From positions 1-44,234 of the forward strand of contig CADBCX010000001.1 of the NCBI GenBank assembly GCA_902793245.1: a stretch of 44,234 nucleotides of DNA, in the 5' to 3' direction. The DNA comes from an uncultured Eubacteriales bacterium (GTDB taxonomy: Bacteria > Bacillota > Clostridia > Christensenellales > Aristaeellaceae). Made by a program: the position numbers and the translations under genes. Below are positions 8,110-16,233 of this stretch, in pieces; the stretch's first letter is position 1; every line of letters begins with the position of its first letter. Under the pieces are notes generated by a model. It ran no database searches and was not told where the DNA came from. It was given only the letters and a program-made list of their open reading frames with translations.

Positions 8110-8790
8110 ATGCGAACAAAATGCGGATTGGCAAACGGAAAGAAAAATCGGCTTCACCGCCTGGTTCGCTGGGCGGTGATTGGCGCGCTTTTGCTTGCGC
8201 TGTTTTTGCTGCTGCTTGAAAGAAATCTGGAATCGGTGATCCTGGATATGGCATATGCCCGGGCGGAGGCCATGGCGGTGGAGTACATCCACGAAGCGGT
8301 GCGCGACGTGATGGAAGAATCCGTGACCTATGAGGACATGATGCATGTGCAGACAGATCAGAACGGCCGGATCACGATGCTGCAGGCAAACGCGGTACGG
8401 ATGAACGAGCTGGCTACCGTGACCGCGCTGGAAGCCCAGTCCAAGCTGGAAAGCGCGGAAGCGCAGAGCATCGCGATTCCGTTGGGGGCGGCGCTGGGCG
8501 TGCCGTTCCTGTCGGCGCTGGGGCCGAGAATCCGGGTGCATATCGTGCCGGTCAGCGCGGTATCCGCGGCGTTTTCCACGGAATTTGAGTCCGCGGGCAT
8601 CAACCAGACGCGCCATAAGATCTATCTTTCGCTGCGTACAACCGTCCGGCTGGTGATCCCCAGCGGGGCAAGGCAGGTGTCTCTGGGCAGCCAGGTGCTG
8701 ATCGCGGAATCGATCATCGTGGGGGAAGTGCCCCAATCCTACGTGCAGGTTCCGGAGATGAGCGACGCGCTGAATTTTGCCATTCCATGA
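8110..8790 (+). CDS. yunB: sporulation protein YunB
   Basis: The 226-residue protein has one N-terminal membrane segment (about residues 20-38), then AYARAEAMAVEYIHEAVRDV and a region rich in small residues (IPLGAALGVPFLSALGPRI). It ends with the conserved SLRTTVRLVIPSG and IVGEVPQSYVQV. This is the YunB pattern. In Bacillus subtilis yunB belongs to the sigma-E regulon and its loss impairs sporulation; the molecular role is unknown. The ATG at 8110 follows GAGGGAGGGG. An earlier ATG at 8089 is seven codons upstream without a ribosome site. It is the best single indication that the organism forms endospores. Confidence 0.88.
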   Translation: MRTKCGLANGKKNRLHRLVRWAVIGALLLALFLLLLERNLESVILDMAYARAEAMAVEYIHEAVRDVMEESVTYEDMMHVQTDQNGRITMLQANAVRMNELATVTALEAQSKLESAEAQSIAIPLGAALGVPFLSALGPRIRVHIVPVSAVSAAFSTEFESAGINQTRHKIYLSLRTTVRLVIPSGARQVSLGSQVLIAESIIVGEVPQSYVQVPEMSDALNFAIP

Positions 8791-8894
8791 GGCGAAAACG
8801 GCGGCGGAAACGGTTCGCCGGGTTCAAAAAATAAAAAAACGATAAAAAATATGTAAAAAACCTTTTCTTTTGAATGAAAATAAGTCCTCCTTGC

Positions 8895-8923
8895 TTGACA
8901 GGTTGGCTTTCTTGCACTAAAAT
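8895..8923 (+). promoter_or_regulatory. sigma-A promoter of the surface protein gene
   Basis: TTGACA (8895-8900), a 17-base spacer and TAAAAT (8918-8923) make a near-consensus housekeeping promoter. It ends 65 bases before the start codon of the downstream gene. Confidence 0.8.
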
Positions 8924-8987
8924 AACCTATATGATAATTGATTGCTCCAGGCGCCCCGGCGCGCTTTTCGGAAGGAGGGATAGGGCA

Positions 8988-10937
8988 ATGAGCTTTGCCC
9001 GCAGCATGTTACGTCCCGCAGCAATTGTACTCCTGCTGCTGATCCTCGTTTTTTCGGTGAATGCCGCTGCTCTGGCGGCGGATTCCGATCCGCTGGATTT
9101 CACCATTCTCGTGTCTCCGGACCAGCTCAGCGCCCCGGGGGAAGTATCGGTGTCGCTGAATGTGTCGAACACCGGCGCTGAGGATATGATTTCGCCCGTG
9201 ACCCTTTACGATCCCGACGGCAACGTGGTCGCCTCCTTTGGCGACGGCGGCTCCTACCTGCTCAAAAGCGGGGAAAACTGCACCTGGAACGGCAAATGGA
9301 ACGTCACACAGAAGCAGCTGGATGCCGGCAGCCTGTCCTTTGAACTGCGCTACCACCTGACGGATGATACCGGTGCGTTGGCGGAAGTCAGGCGCCAGGC
9401 CAGCGTCGGGCTGAAATATCAGGGTGAACATGCGAACCTGTCCGTACAGCGTACGATCGCCCCGGAAGTTGTCCGCTCGGGCGAACAGGTGTCCGTGACC
9501 TACGAACTGACCAACAACGGCAACGTGAAGCTGAATGATATCCGCATTCAGGAAAACGTTTCCAAGACTGCCAAAACCGTCAAGACCCTCGCTCCCGGCG
9601 ACAAAACCACCGTCACGTTCTCTTCCCGCATCGGCAACGGCGACCTGAAAAGCAGCGCCACGATCACTTACAAAGCAGCCGGTGAAAGCAAATCCCAGAC
9701 CGTGAAGGTGGAGGAGACGGTGATTCCCGTCGCCAAGCCCGGGCTGAAATTCACGCTGTCCACCCCTTCCGAAGCGGTGAATGTGGGCGATAAGGCCACG
9801 CTGGTCATGACTTTTATCAATGAAGGCAATATCTCCTATTCCGATGTGACCGTCACCGATCCCAAGGCCGGCCTGTTGGCCAGCGGTATTTCCATTCCCG
9901 CCGGTGAAACCGTGACCGCCGAAAAGCAGTTCGTCCTCACCGAGAGCGTGATTTTTAAAGCCACTGCCAATCTGCCGAACAACGCCGGCGAAGCGAAAAA
10001 GCAAACATCCAACGAGCTGCGCATCGGTGTGTACGACCCGGAAAAGCAGCTGCTGCTGACGCTGAATCTGACGGCGGATCAGGACACGGTTTCCCATTTG
10101 CCGGCCGACGTGCGGTTCCACCTGATCGTGACGAACAACAGCAACATCAAGGCTGAAAAAATCGACATCACCCACGGCAAAACCGCGATCTACACCATCG
10201 CTTCCCTGGAACCCGGAGCCAGCGTCACCCTGGATCGGGACGCGCGCATTCCCAAGGCCGGCCAGTTCCGTTTTACCGCCACGCTGAAGGATACGCTGAA
10301 CAACGAAGTCAAGTTTGAATCCAATACGATTCATATCGGTTATGCCGAGACCACGCCCGCGCCGACGACGGTGCCCGTGGTGACGGTGGCTCCCCCCGAA
10401 TATGTGACCAGCGCGCCCGTTGACCCGCTTTTGACCCAGGGCCGCGATGTGCTGCGGTATGTAATCCTGGGCCTGATGGGTTTGTTTGGGGTCGCCCTTG
10501 TGCTGTTCGCCGTCAGCTCCCTGGTCCGGTTGAACCGGTATCGTAAATCCAAGGCGGCTTATGACCACCTCGATCTGGCTGAGCGCCGCGATTACACCGA
10601 GCCTGTTGACGACGACGTTTTCGACGACGACGTGGAGGACACCCGCGAGGAAGACGCTTCCGAAGAACAGGTGAAACCGGACAAAAAAGCCGGTTCCCCG
10701 GAAAACGCCACGCTTCTGCCCCATGAAAAGCTGCTGCGCTCCGCCGCTGACGACGACGCCGCAAAAGCTCCCACGCAAGAGGATATGCCGTCTGTAGATA
10801 ACCAGGGCGGTTACCGCGTGTCCCGCGCCAATGCGCCTGCCGCGCCCCAGCATGAGGAACCGGACGACAGCCAGGACAAGGGGGATGACGCTTCTCCCCG
10901 CCATCGCCGTTCCTCCCGCCGGATGGATGAGGAATAA
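8988..10937 (+). CDS. membrane-anchored surface protein with tandem CARDB/NEW3-like beta domains
   Basis: 649 residues. A signal peptide (about 8-32, ending AAALAA) is followed by four or more beta-sandwich-like units of about 110 residues with the recurrent features VSLNVSNTG, VTYELTNNG, LVMTFINEGN and FHLIVTNNS. Each introduces a pair-wise 'V.V.N.G..' strand typical of CARDB/NEW3 or COG1361 S-layer-like domains. A Pro/Thr-rich linker leads to one membrane helix (about 487-510). After RLNRYRKSK a 130-residue acidic, Ser-rich tail must be cytoplasmic, with runs such as DDDVFDDDVEDTREED and a basic end RHRRSSRR. The ATG at 8988 follows GAAGGAGGGA. It has its own promoter and terminator. Role unknown; an adhesion or scaffold function linking wall and cytoplasm is a guess. 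Confidence 0.75.
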   Translation: MSFARSMLRPAAIVLLLLILVFSVNAAALAADSDPLDFTILVSPDQLSAPGEVSVSLNVSNTGAEDMISPVTLYDPDGNVVASFGDGGSYLLKSGENCTWNGKWNVTQKQLDAGSLSFELRYHLTDDTGALAEVRRQASVGLKYQGEHANLSVQRTIAPEVVRSGEQVSVTYELTNNGNVKLNDIRIQENVSKTAKTVKTLAPGDKTTVTFSSRIGNGDLKSSATITYKAAGESKSQTVKVEETVIPVAKPGLKFTLSTPSEAVNVGDKATLVMTFINEGNISYSDVTVTDPKAGLLASGISIPAGETVTAEKQFVLTESVIFKATANLPNNAGEAKKQTSNELRIGVYDPEKQLLLTLNLTADQDTVSHLPADVRFHLIVTNNSNIKAEKIDITHGKTAIYTIASLEPGASVTLDRDARIPKAGQFRFTATLKDTLNNEVKFESNTIHIGYAETTPAPTTVPVVTVAPPEYVTSAPVDPLLTQGRDVLRYVILGLMGLFGVALVLFAVSSLVRLNRYRKSKAAYDHLDLAERRDYTEPVDDDVFDDDVEDTREEDASEEQVKPDKKAGSPENATLLPHEKLLRSAADDDAAKAPTQEDMPSVDNQGGYRVSRANAPAAPQHEEPDDSQDKGDDASPRHRRSSRRMDEE

Positions 10938-10950
10938 AGCTTAACAACAC

Positions 10951-10988
10951 AACGCCCCGCCAGGATAAATTCCTGGCGGGGCGTTTTC
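10951..10988. terminator. shared terminator between convergent genes
   Basis: A perfect 15-bp stem (AACGCCCCGCCAGGA/TCCTGGCGGGGCGTT) with a TAAAT loop is followed by TTTCTT on the plus strand. It lies between the surface protein gene and the end of murG and may serve both. Confidence 0.85.
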
Positions 10989-11001
10989 TTGGTTTGGAAA
11001 G

Positions 11002-12069
11002 CTATTTCTTTTTTTCCACTTCGTGAATCATTTTCAGCACCGGCAGGGTGCCGTCGGCGGGAGGCGCTGATTTGAGGTTCTGCACCAATCGGTCCTTGTC
11101 CTTTTGCAGGGCAAGAATGGCCTCATACAGGGTATCGCCGTTTATGTTTTCCTGGGCCAGCACATGGCACATCCCGCGCTTGCGGAAGGATTCGGCGTTC
11201 AGGATCTGGTCGCCCCGGCTGGCTCCCTTGGGGTAAGGCACCAGCAGCATGGGCTTTTGCAGCGCCTGGAACTCGCAGATGGCGTTGCTGCCCGCCCGGG
11301 ACAGCACCAGGTCGGCGCAGGCCAGGGCGTCGGGCAGGTCGTCGGTGAGAAACTCAAACTGCTTATAGCCCGGCAGTGTGTTCAGGCTTTCGTCCAGGTT
11401 GCCCTTGCCGGTCAGGTGCAGCACGTCCATGGTTTCCAGCAGCCGGGGCAGCGCCGCCCGCAGCGCTTCGTTTACCCGCTGGGCGCCGATGGAGCCGCCC
11501 ATCATGATCAGGATGGGCCGCTTGCCGGAAAAGCCGGTCAGCCTGAGCCCGCCCTCCCGGGTGCCGGAAAAAATCTGGGGCCGCATGGGCGTGCCGGTGC
11601 AGGACGCCTTCGCGCCCAGGGCCTTGGCGCATTCGGGGAAGGTGGTGGCAATGCGCCGGGCGAATTTGGAAGTGATCTTGTTGGCCAGGCCGGGGGTCAG
11701 GTCGCTCTCGTGGCACACCACGGGCACGCCGTGAAGCCATGCCCCGATCACCACCGGCACCGACACGAACCCACCTTTGGAGAAGCACACGTCGGGTTTG
11801 AGCTTGCCCATCAGCCGCCCGGACTGGAACGCCCCGGCGATGACCCGAAAGGGGTCGGTGAAGTTCTTCCAGTCGAAATACCGGCGCAGCTTGCCGCTCT
11901 TCACAGCGTGGTAGGTCACGCCCTCCATGGTCATCATCTGGTGCTCGATGCCTTCCTCCGTGCCGATGTAATGCACGTCGTAGCCCTCTTTGAGCAAATG
12001 CGGCAGAATCGCCAAATGCGGAGTCACGTGCCCCGCCGTACCGCCGCCAGTCAATACAATGCGTTTCAA
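11002..12069 (-). CDS. murG: UDP-GlcNAc:undecaprenyl-PP-MurNAc-pentapeptide GlcNAc transferase
   Basis: Makes lipid II from lipid I at the inner face of the membrane, a GT28 enzyme of peptidoglycan synthesis. The 355-residue protein starts KRIVLTGGGTAGHVTPHLAI (donor/acceptor glycine loop). It has SKGGFVSVPVVIGAWLHGVPVVCHESD, GGSIGAQRVNEA and the UDP-GlcNAc-site SRAGSNAICEFQALQKPMLLVPYP. I chose the TTG at 12069 because GGGAGG lies at proper distance and the motif begins there. The longer ATG start at 12147 would add 26 residues encoded in a repeat-bearing spacer. No other mur or fts genes are adjacent, unlike the usual dcw cluster. Confidence 0.92.
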   Translation of the reverse strand: MKRIVLTGGGTAGHVTPHLAILPHLLKEGYDVHYIGTEEGIEHQMMTMEGVTYHAVKSGKLRRYFDWKNFTDPFRVIAGAFQSGRLMGKLKPDVCFSKGGFVSVPVVIGAWLHGVPVVCHESDLTPGLANKITSKFARRIATTFPECAKALGAKASCTGTPMRPQIFSGTREGGLRLTGFSGKRPILIMMGGSIGAQRVNEALRAALPRLLETMDVLHLTGKGNLDESLNTLPGYKQFEFLTDDLPDALACADLVLSRAGSNAICEFQALQKPMLLVPYPKGASRGDQILNAESFRKRGMCHVLAQENINGDTLYEAILALQKDKDRLVQNLKSAPPADGTLPVLKMIHEVEKKK

Positions 12070-12150
12070 CGCTTCATTCCTCCCTGAGGCCCCGATCCCG
12101 TCCGGGGGCCTTGTTTCTATTATATCAAATTGGGCGGGAAGATACAACAG

Positions 12151-12263
12151 GAGAACAGAAAAGAGTACAGGGTACAGATAATAAAGACTGCGCGATTGGA
12201 ATTATTATCGTCGGCAGCATATATAAATCTGTACTCTGTACTCTGAACCCTGTGCTCTGAATT
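12151..12263. repeat. heptamer-armed hairpin element, AGAGTAC type
   Basis: The left arm (12151-12179) and right arm (12227-12263) are inverted copies built on the 7-bp unit AGAGTAC. The inner loop is 47 bp. Read on the minus strand, the loop starts TTTATATATGC directly inside the arm, the shared core of this family. The right arm touches the stop codon of the zinc-ribbon gene. Confidence 0.85.
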
Positions 12264-12516
12264 AAGCCCATTTCCCAAAGGGGCACTTTTCTTTTTTGTA
12301 CGCTGCCCGCAGCTCCACCAGGCAGCCGCAGCCCATGCAGGTGCCGTTTTGCAATTGATCGCAGGCGGAACAGACACCTAAGCGCTGCTGATACACAGTA
12401 TCGGACGCCTTGGCTGTTTCCGGGATTTTTGTCAGCAGCCCGGCCACATACTTTTCATAGTCCGCCGGGAACGCTTCCCGGAGAAGACAGCGCTTGCACT
12501 TTTTGTTTTCGGACAT
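12262..12516 (-). CDS. small zinc-ribbon protein, DUF6171-like
   Basis: 84 residues with two Cys clusters: CKRCLLRE near the N-terminus, and CSACDQL followed by CMGCGCLVELRAAYKK and CPFGKW at the C-terminus. This matches, from memory, the clostridial DUF6171 family of uncharacterised small zinc-binding proteins. I start at MSENKKCKRC (12516). An upstream ATG at 12534 sits inside the adjoining heptamer repeat. Neither start has a good ribosome site. Heptamer hairpins abut the gene on both sides, so its native upstream region may have been replaced. Function unknown. Confidence 0.7.
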   Translation of the reverse strand: MSENKKCKRCLLREAFPADYEKYVAGLLTKIPETAKASDTVYQQRLGVCSACDQLQNGTCMGCGCLVELRAAYKKEKCPFGKWA

Positions 12517-12522
12517 AATCAA

Positions 12523-12650
12523 ATGAATAGGCAATAGGCATTAGGCATTAGTCAATAGGCATTAGGCAATAGGGATTAGAAAGCAGGGGGCTTAAACCTA
12601 ATGCCTGCTGCCTAATGCCTAATCCCTAATGCCTATTCCCTCATCCCTCA
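12523..12650. repeat. heptamer-armed hairpin element, TTAGGCA type
   Basis: About eight 7-bp units (AATAGGC, ATTAGGC and variants; 12523-12578) are inverted by GCCTAAT-type units (12597-12650) around an 18-bp loop. The shared TTTATATAG core is not seen here. The right end supplies the TGA stop of the arabinofuranosidase gene (12648-12650). Confidence 0.85.
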
Positions 12651-14120
12651 CTTTACCGCCAGATGCACCACGCTGCAAGGCGGCAGGGTGGCGATGAGGC
12701 CGGTGCCGGTGATGGTGAAGCTGACGAAGGGTTGATCCGCCACCTGGTCGGGATCGTCGAAGGTGTTGTGGTCGTCCATGGCGCCGGTGAGCATCCGGCC
12801 CACCACATGGGAGGGATGCAGCCCGTTGGTTTCGATGGTGACAACCTGGCTGTCTTTCAGGCCGGGATTCACCAGCGTGATGTGCACGGTGCCGTCGGGC
12901 GCGATGGAGCAGGACTCCTGCACGGCGGGCAGCTTCACACCGTCCGATTCGATTTCGCCGGTCAGCAAATGGCTGTCCAGCAGTTCGTTTTCCTGGTGAT
13001 CCTTGAACAGCTTGAACACAAAGTACGTGGGCGTCAGCAGCATCTTGGGGCCTTCCGTCAGGATCATGGCCTGCAGCACGTTCACCAGCTGGGCGATGTT
13101 CGCCATGCGCACCCGGTCGCAGTGCTTGTTGAAAATGTTCAGGCTTAAGCCCGCCACCATGGCGTCGCGCATGGAATTCTGCTGGTAGAGGAAGCCGGGG
13201 TTGGTGCCCTCCTCCACGTCGTACCAGGTGCCCCATTCGTCCACGATCAGGGCCACCCGCTTGTCCTTGTCGTACTGGTCCATGATGGCGCAGTGGCGGG
13301 TGATGAGTTCGTCAATGAACAGGGCTTTTTTGAGCGTATCAAAGTAGTCCGCCACGGTGAAGCCCAGGGCGCTGCCCTTGTGCTGCCAGTCGTGGGGAAC
13401 GGTGTAGTAATGCACGGACAGGCCGTCGATGAACTGGCCCGCGTTCTTCATCAGGGTTTCCGTCCAGTGGTAGTCCGCGCTGTTGGCCCCGGCGGCGATC
13501 TTGAACACCTTTTGCTTGCCGTACTGGCGCACATAGGTCTGGTATTTGCGGTATTCGTTGGCGTAGTATTCGGCGGTCATGTTGCCGCCGCAGCCCCAGG
13601 GCTCGTTGCCCATGGCGAAGTATTTCAGGGGGAAGGCTTCCTCGCTGCCGTTTTCCTTGCGCAGGTTCGCCATGGGGGAAACGCCCTCGAAGGTCATGTA
13701 CTCCACCCATTCGTTCATTTCCCGCACCGTGCCGCTGCCTACGTTGCCGTTCACGTAGGTGTCGCAGCCGATTTGCTTGCACAGCTCGAAGAACTCGTGG
13801 GTGCCGAAGCTGTTATCCTCGGTGACACCGCCCCAGTGGGTGTTTACCATCTTCTTGCGCGTTTCCTTGGGGCCGATGCCGTCCTGCCAGTGGTATTCGT
13901 CTGCAAAGCATCCGCCGGGCCAGCGCAGCACGGGCAGGCCCACTTCCTTGAGCGCCTTCACCACGTCGGAGCGCATGCCGTTCACGTTGGGGATTTCGCT
14001 GTTCTCGCCCACGTACAGCCCGCCGTAGATGCAGCGGCCCAGGTGCTCGGAGAACTGGCCCTGGATGTCCTTGCTGATGTGGCCCTTGGTGACTTCCGTG
14101 TTGACGATCAGTTTGTTCAT
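12648..14120 (-). CDS. alpha-L-arabinofuranosidase, GH51 family
   Basis: A retaining glycosidase that removes terminal arabinofuranose from arabinan or arabinoxylan fragments. The 490-residue protein shows the GH51 hallmarks: SEHLGRCIYGGLYV, PVLRWPGGCFADEYHW, the acid/base glutamate E173 in AMGNEPWG, and the nucleophile E295 in LIVDEWGTWYD. No signal peptide is present, so it should act on imported oligosaccharides in the cytoplasm. The ATG at 14120 is favoured over 14129 because the AAAGGAA site would touch the latter. It follows the aldo/keto reductase gene by 42 bases and is probably the last gene of the rpiB-ybaK operon. A heptamer hairpin starts at its stop codon. Confidence 0.92.
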   Translation of the reverse strand: MNKLIVNTEVTKGHISKDIQGQFSEHLGRCIYGGLYVGENSEIPNVNGMRSDVVKALKEVGLPVLRWPGGCFADEYHWQDGIGPKETRKKMVNTHWGGVTEDNSFGTHEFFELCKQIGCDTYVNGNVGSGTVREMNEWVEYMTFEGVSPMANLRKENGSEEAFPLKYFAMGNEPWGCGGNMTAEYYANEYRKYQTYVRQYGKQKVFKIAAGANSADYHWTETLMKNAGQFIDGLSVHYYTVPHDWQHKGSALGFTVADYFDTLKKALFIDELITRHCAIMDQYDKDKRVALIVDEWGTWYDVEEGTNPGFLYQQNSMRDAMVAGLSLNIFNKHCDRVRMANIAQLVNVLQAMILTEGPKMLLTPTYFVFKLFKDHQENELLDSHLLTGEIESDGVKLPAVQESCSIAPDGTVHITLVNPGLKDSQVVTIETNGLHPSHVVGRMLTGAMDDHNTFDDPDQVADQPFVSFTITGTGLIATLPPCSVVHLAVK

Positions 14121-14162
14121 GGCGACCATTTCCTTTCTTTGGGTGTAGGGGAAAATGAGGGA

Positions 14163-15155
14163 TTAAGTTTTCAGAACGTATTCGATTTTATCCAGTTCTT
14201 CCGCCGTCAGCGGCGGGGCGTTCAGGATGCTCAGATTGTCGATGATCTGTTCCGGGCGGCTGGCGCCGATGAGGGCGGAGGTGACCACGGAATCGCGCAG
14301 CACCCATTGCAGGGCCAGATGGTGCAGCTTTTGCCCCCGCTGCTCTGCTATATCTTTCAGCAATCTGATTTTTTCCAGTTTTTCATCCGTCAGGGCGGCG
14401 GTCTTCAGGTAGCGCCCGTCCTTCGCCATGCGGGAATCGGCGGGGATGCCGTCCAGATATTTGCCGGTCAGCAGGCCGTTGGCCAGGGGCGCGAAGCAGA
14501 TGCAGCCCACCTTTTCCTCCCGGAGCACGTCGGTAAGCCCGTCCTCGATCCAGCGGTCCAGCATGGAATACCGGGGCTGGTGGATGAGGCAGGGGGTGCC
14601 CAGGCGCTTGAGTTCCCGGATGGCGGCTTTCGCCTGTTCGGGCTTGTAATTCGACAGGCCCACGTACAGCGCCTTGCCGCTGCGCACGATCTGATCCAGC
14701 GCGCCCATGGTTTCCTCGATGGGCGTGTCCGGGTCGGGGCGGTGGTGGTAGAACACGTCCACATAATCCAGCTTCATGCGTTTTAAAGACTGGTCAATGG
14801 AAGCCATCAGGTATTTCCGGCTGCCGTGGTCGCCGTAAGGCCCCGTCCACATGTCGTAGCCCGCCTTGGTGGAGATGAACAGCTCGTCCCGGTAGGGGCG
14901 GAAATCCCGCTCCATGTGGACGCCGAAATTCCGTTCAGCCTCGCCGTAGGGCGGGCCGTAGTTGTTCGCCAGGTCGAAGTGGGTGATGCCGTGGTCAAAG
15001 GCGGTGCGCAGCATGGCCTGCTGGGTTTCAAAGGGCGTGATGGCCCCGAAGTTGTGCCACAGGCCCAGGGAAAGAATCGGCAGCATCACGCCGCTGTTTC
15101 CGCACCGGCGGTACTGCATGGCGGCGTAGCGGGATGTATCGGGGGTGTAGGGCAT
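14163..15155 (-). CDS. aldo/keto reductase, L-glyceraldehyde-3-phosphate reductase-like
   Basis: 330-residue NADPH-dependent oxidoreductase of the aldo/keto reductase superfamily. Visible are HFDLANNYGPPYGEAE (the Asp and Tyr catalytic pair), FISTKAGYDMW (Lys), DVFYHHRPDPDTP (His), GLSNY, and the C-terminal ALIGASRPEQI cofactor loop. The long insert and the YGPPYGEAERNFG segment resemble the YghZ/GpR branch, which reduces L-glyceraldehyde 3-phosphate or methylglyoxal. Substrate assignment is tentative. The ATG at 15155 follows AAGGAGTG. Longer in-frame starts have no ribosome site. It sits between ybaK (26 bases upstream) and the arabinofuranosidase (42 bases downstream). Confidence 0.85.
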   Translation of the reverse strand: MPYTPDTSRYAAMQYRRCGNSGVMLPILSLGLWHNFGAITPFETQQAMLRTAFDHGITHFDLANNYGPPYGEAERNFGVHMERDFRPYRDELFISTKAGYDMWTGPYGDHGSRKYLMASIDQSLKRMKLDYVDVFYHHRPDPDTPIEETMGALDQIVRSGKALYVGLSNYKPEQAKAAIRELKRLGTPCLIHQPRYSMLDRWIEDGLTDVLREEKVGCICFAPLANGLLTGKYLDGIPADSRMAKDGRYLKTAALTDEKLEKIRLLKDIAEQRGQKLHHLALQWVLRDSVVTSALIGASRPEQIIDNLSILNAPPLTAEELDKIEYVLKT

Positions 15156-15181
15156 GAAATCACTCCTTGCAGATCTCTCAA

Positions 15182-15664
15182 TCATTGCTTCACAATCACA
15201 TCGGCTGTTTCCACAGGCACGGCTTTTCTCAATCCCTCCAGGGAGCATTCCACCTGATAGCCGATCTTGCCGCCGGAAAACAGGATGGTATCAAAATTGA
15301 CCGCGGTTTCGTGAATGACAGTGCGGAACTGTTTCTTCATCCCGATGGGGGAGCAGCCGCCGTGGATGTAGCCGGTGAGGGGCAGGAGCTCCTTGCTCTT
15401 GATCATTTCGATGGCTTTTTCGCCTACGGCAGCCGCGGCTTTTTTCAGGTCCAGTTCCTCCGCCACGGGCACCATGAACACATAATGGGTTTTGCTCTTG
15501 CCCACGGTCACCAGGGTTTTGAAGGTGTGGGCCGGGTCTTCGCCCAGGACTGCCGCCACCTCCACGCCGCTGATGGCCCCGGTGCCGCCGTAGAAATGCT
15601 CCTGATAGGGAATTTTCAAGCGCTCCAGCGTGCGCATGACGTTGGTTTTCTCTTGTTTCGGCAT
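15182..15664 (-). CDS. ybaK: Cys-tRNA(Pro)/aminoacyl-tRNA deacylase, YbaK/EbsC type
   Basis: 160-residue editing protein that hydrolyses Cys-tRNA(Pro) formed by misacylating ProRS. The fold signatures are present: EHFYGGTGAISGVEVAAVLG, the conserved lysine in HTFKTLV, and TGYIHGGCSPIGMKK, which corresponds to the family's GYxxGGxSPxG loop. The start codon overlaps the rpiB stop as TAATG, so the two genes are coupled. The pairing with a pentose enzyme is probably an operon convenience rather than a shared pathway. Confidence 0.9.
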   Translation of the reverse strand: MPKQEKTNVMRTLERLKIPYQEHFYGGTGAISGVEVAAVLGEDPAHTFKTLVTVGKSKTHYVFMVPVAEELDLKKAAAAVGEKAIEMIKSKELLPLTGYIHGGCSPIGMKKQFRTVIHETAVNFDTILFSGGKIGYQVECSLEGLRKAVPVETADVIVKQ

Positions 15665-16116
15665 TATTCTAACGGCTTTCCTTCCTCGATCAAGGAGAAC
15701 ATGTCGATGCGGCGCTGGTGCCGTCCGCCTTCAAAGGGCGTTTTGACCCAGATTTCCACGATCAGCTTGGCCAGCTCCGGCGCGATGACGCGGCCGCCCA
15801 GGGCCAGCATGTTGGCGTCATTGTGGGCGCGGCTCATCTTGGCGCTGTACGCGTCGGAACAGCAGCAGCAGCGAATGCCCTTCACCTTGTTGGCGGCGAT
15901 GGAAATGCCCACGCCGGTGCCGCACAGGATGATGCCCCGGTCGCATTCCCCGCTGACCACCGCGTTGGCGGCGCGAACGGCGAAGATGGGATAATCCCGC
16001 GGGTCGCCCTCGTTGATGCCGAAGTCCACGGTTTCAATGCCCAGTTCCTTTAAGGTTTCCTTGATCGGCTCCTTCAGCGGCACGCCGGCGGGGTCGCAGG
16101 CAATAGCAAATTTCAT
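15664..16116 (-). CDS. rpiB: ribose-5-phosphate isomerase B
   Basis: Interconverts ribose 5-phosphate and ribulose 5-phosphate in the pentose phosphate pathway. The 150-residue protein has the RpiB/LacAB pattern: IACDPAGVPLKEPIKETL, VDFG, DYPIFA, the catalytic Cys in GIILCGTGVGISIAANK, and RAHNDANMLALGGRV. It also has an unusual CCCC run at positions of moderate conservation. I start at the ATG at 16116, behind GGAGGAGG. The longer frame adds residues encoded across the promoter. It heads a probable operon with ybaK, the aldo/keto reductase and the arabinofuranosidase. Confidence 0.92.
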   Translation of the reverse strand: MKFAIACDPAGVPLKEPIKETLKELGIETVDFGINEGDPRDYPIFAVRAANAVVSGECDRGIILCGTGVGISIAANKVKGIRCCCCSDAYSAKMSRAHNDANMLALGGRVIAPELAKLIVEIWVKTPFEGGRHQRRIDMFSLIEEGKPLE

Positions 16117-16157
16117 GCGACAGGCCTCCTCCATATCGATTTGGAAAATACAGTCAT

Positions 16158-16186
16158 AGTATAGCGCATTTTGAGGTTTCATTCAA
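16158..16186 (-). promoter_or_regulatory. rpiB: promoter of the rpiB operon
   Basis: On the minus strand TTGAAT (16186-16181), a 17-base spacer and TATACT (16163-16158) lie about 40 bases upstream of the rpiB start. It separates this operon from tatD. Confidence 0.7.
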
Positions 16187-16233
16187 GGGTGTTGGTCCTT
16201 CGGCAGGAAAGAAAATGCATGCTTTTCATGGAA

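Noticed and set aside
9009-10904. Open frame of 631 codons on the minus strand
   Set aside because: Antisense to the surface beta-domain protein, which has a promoter, ribosome site and signal peptide. The antisense product has no recognisable fold.
12523-12650. Possible CRISPR array
   Set aside because: The units are 7 bp, contiguous without spacers, and arranged as an inverted pair; no cas gene is in the window.
13293-14786. Open frame of 497 codons on the plus strand
   Set aside because: Antisense across both the arabinofuranosidase and the aldo/keto reductase genes; no ribosome site and no domain.
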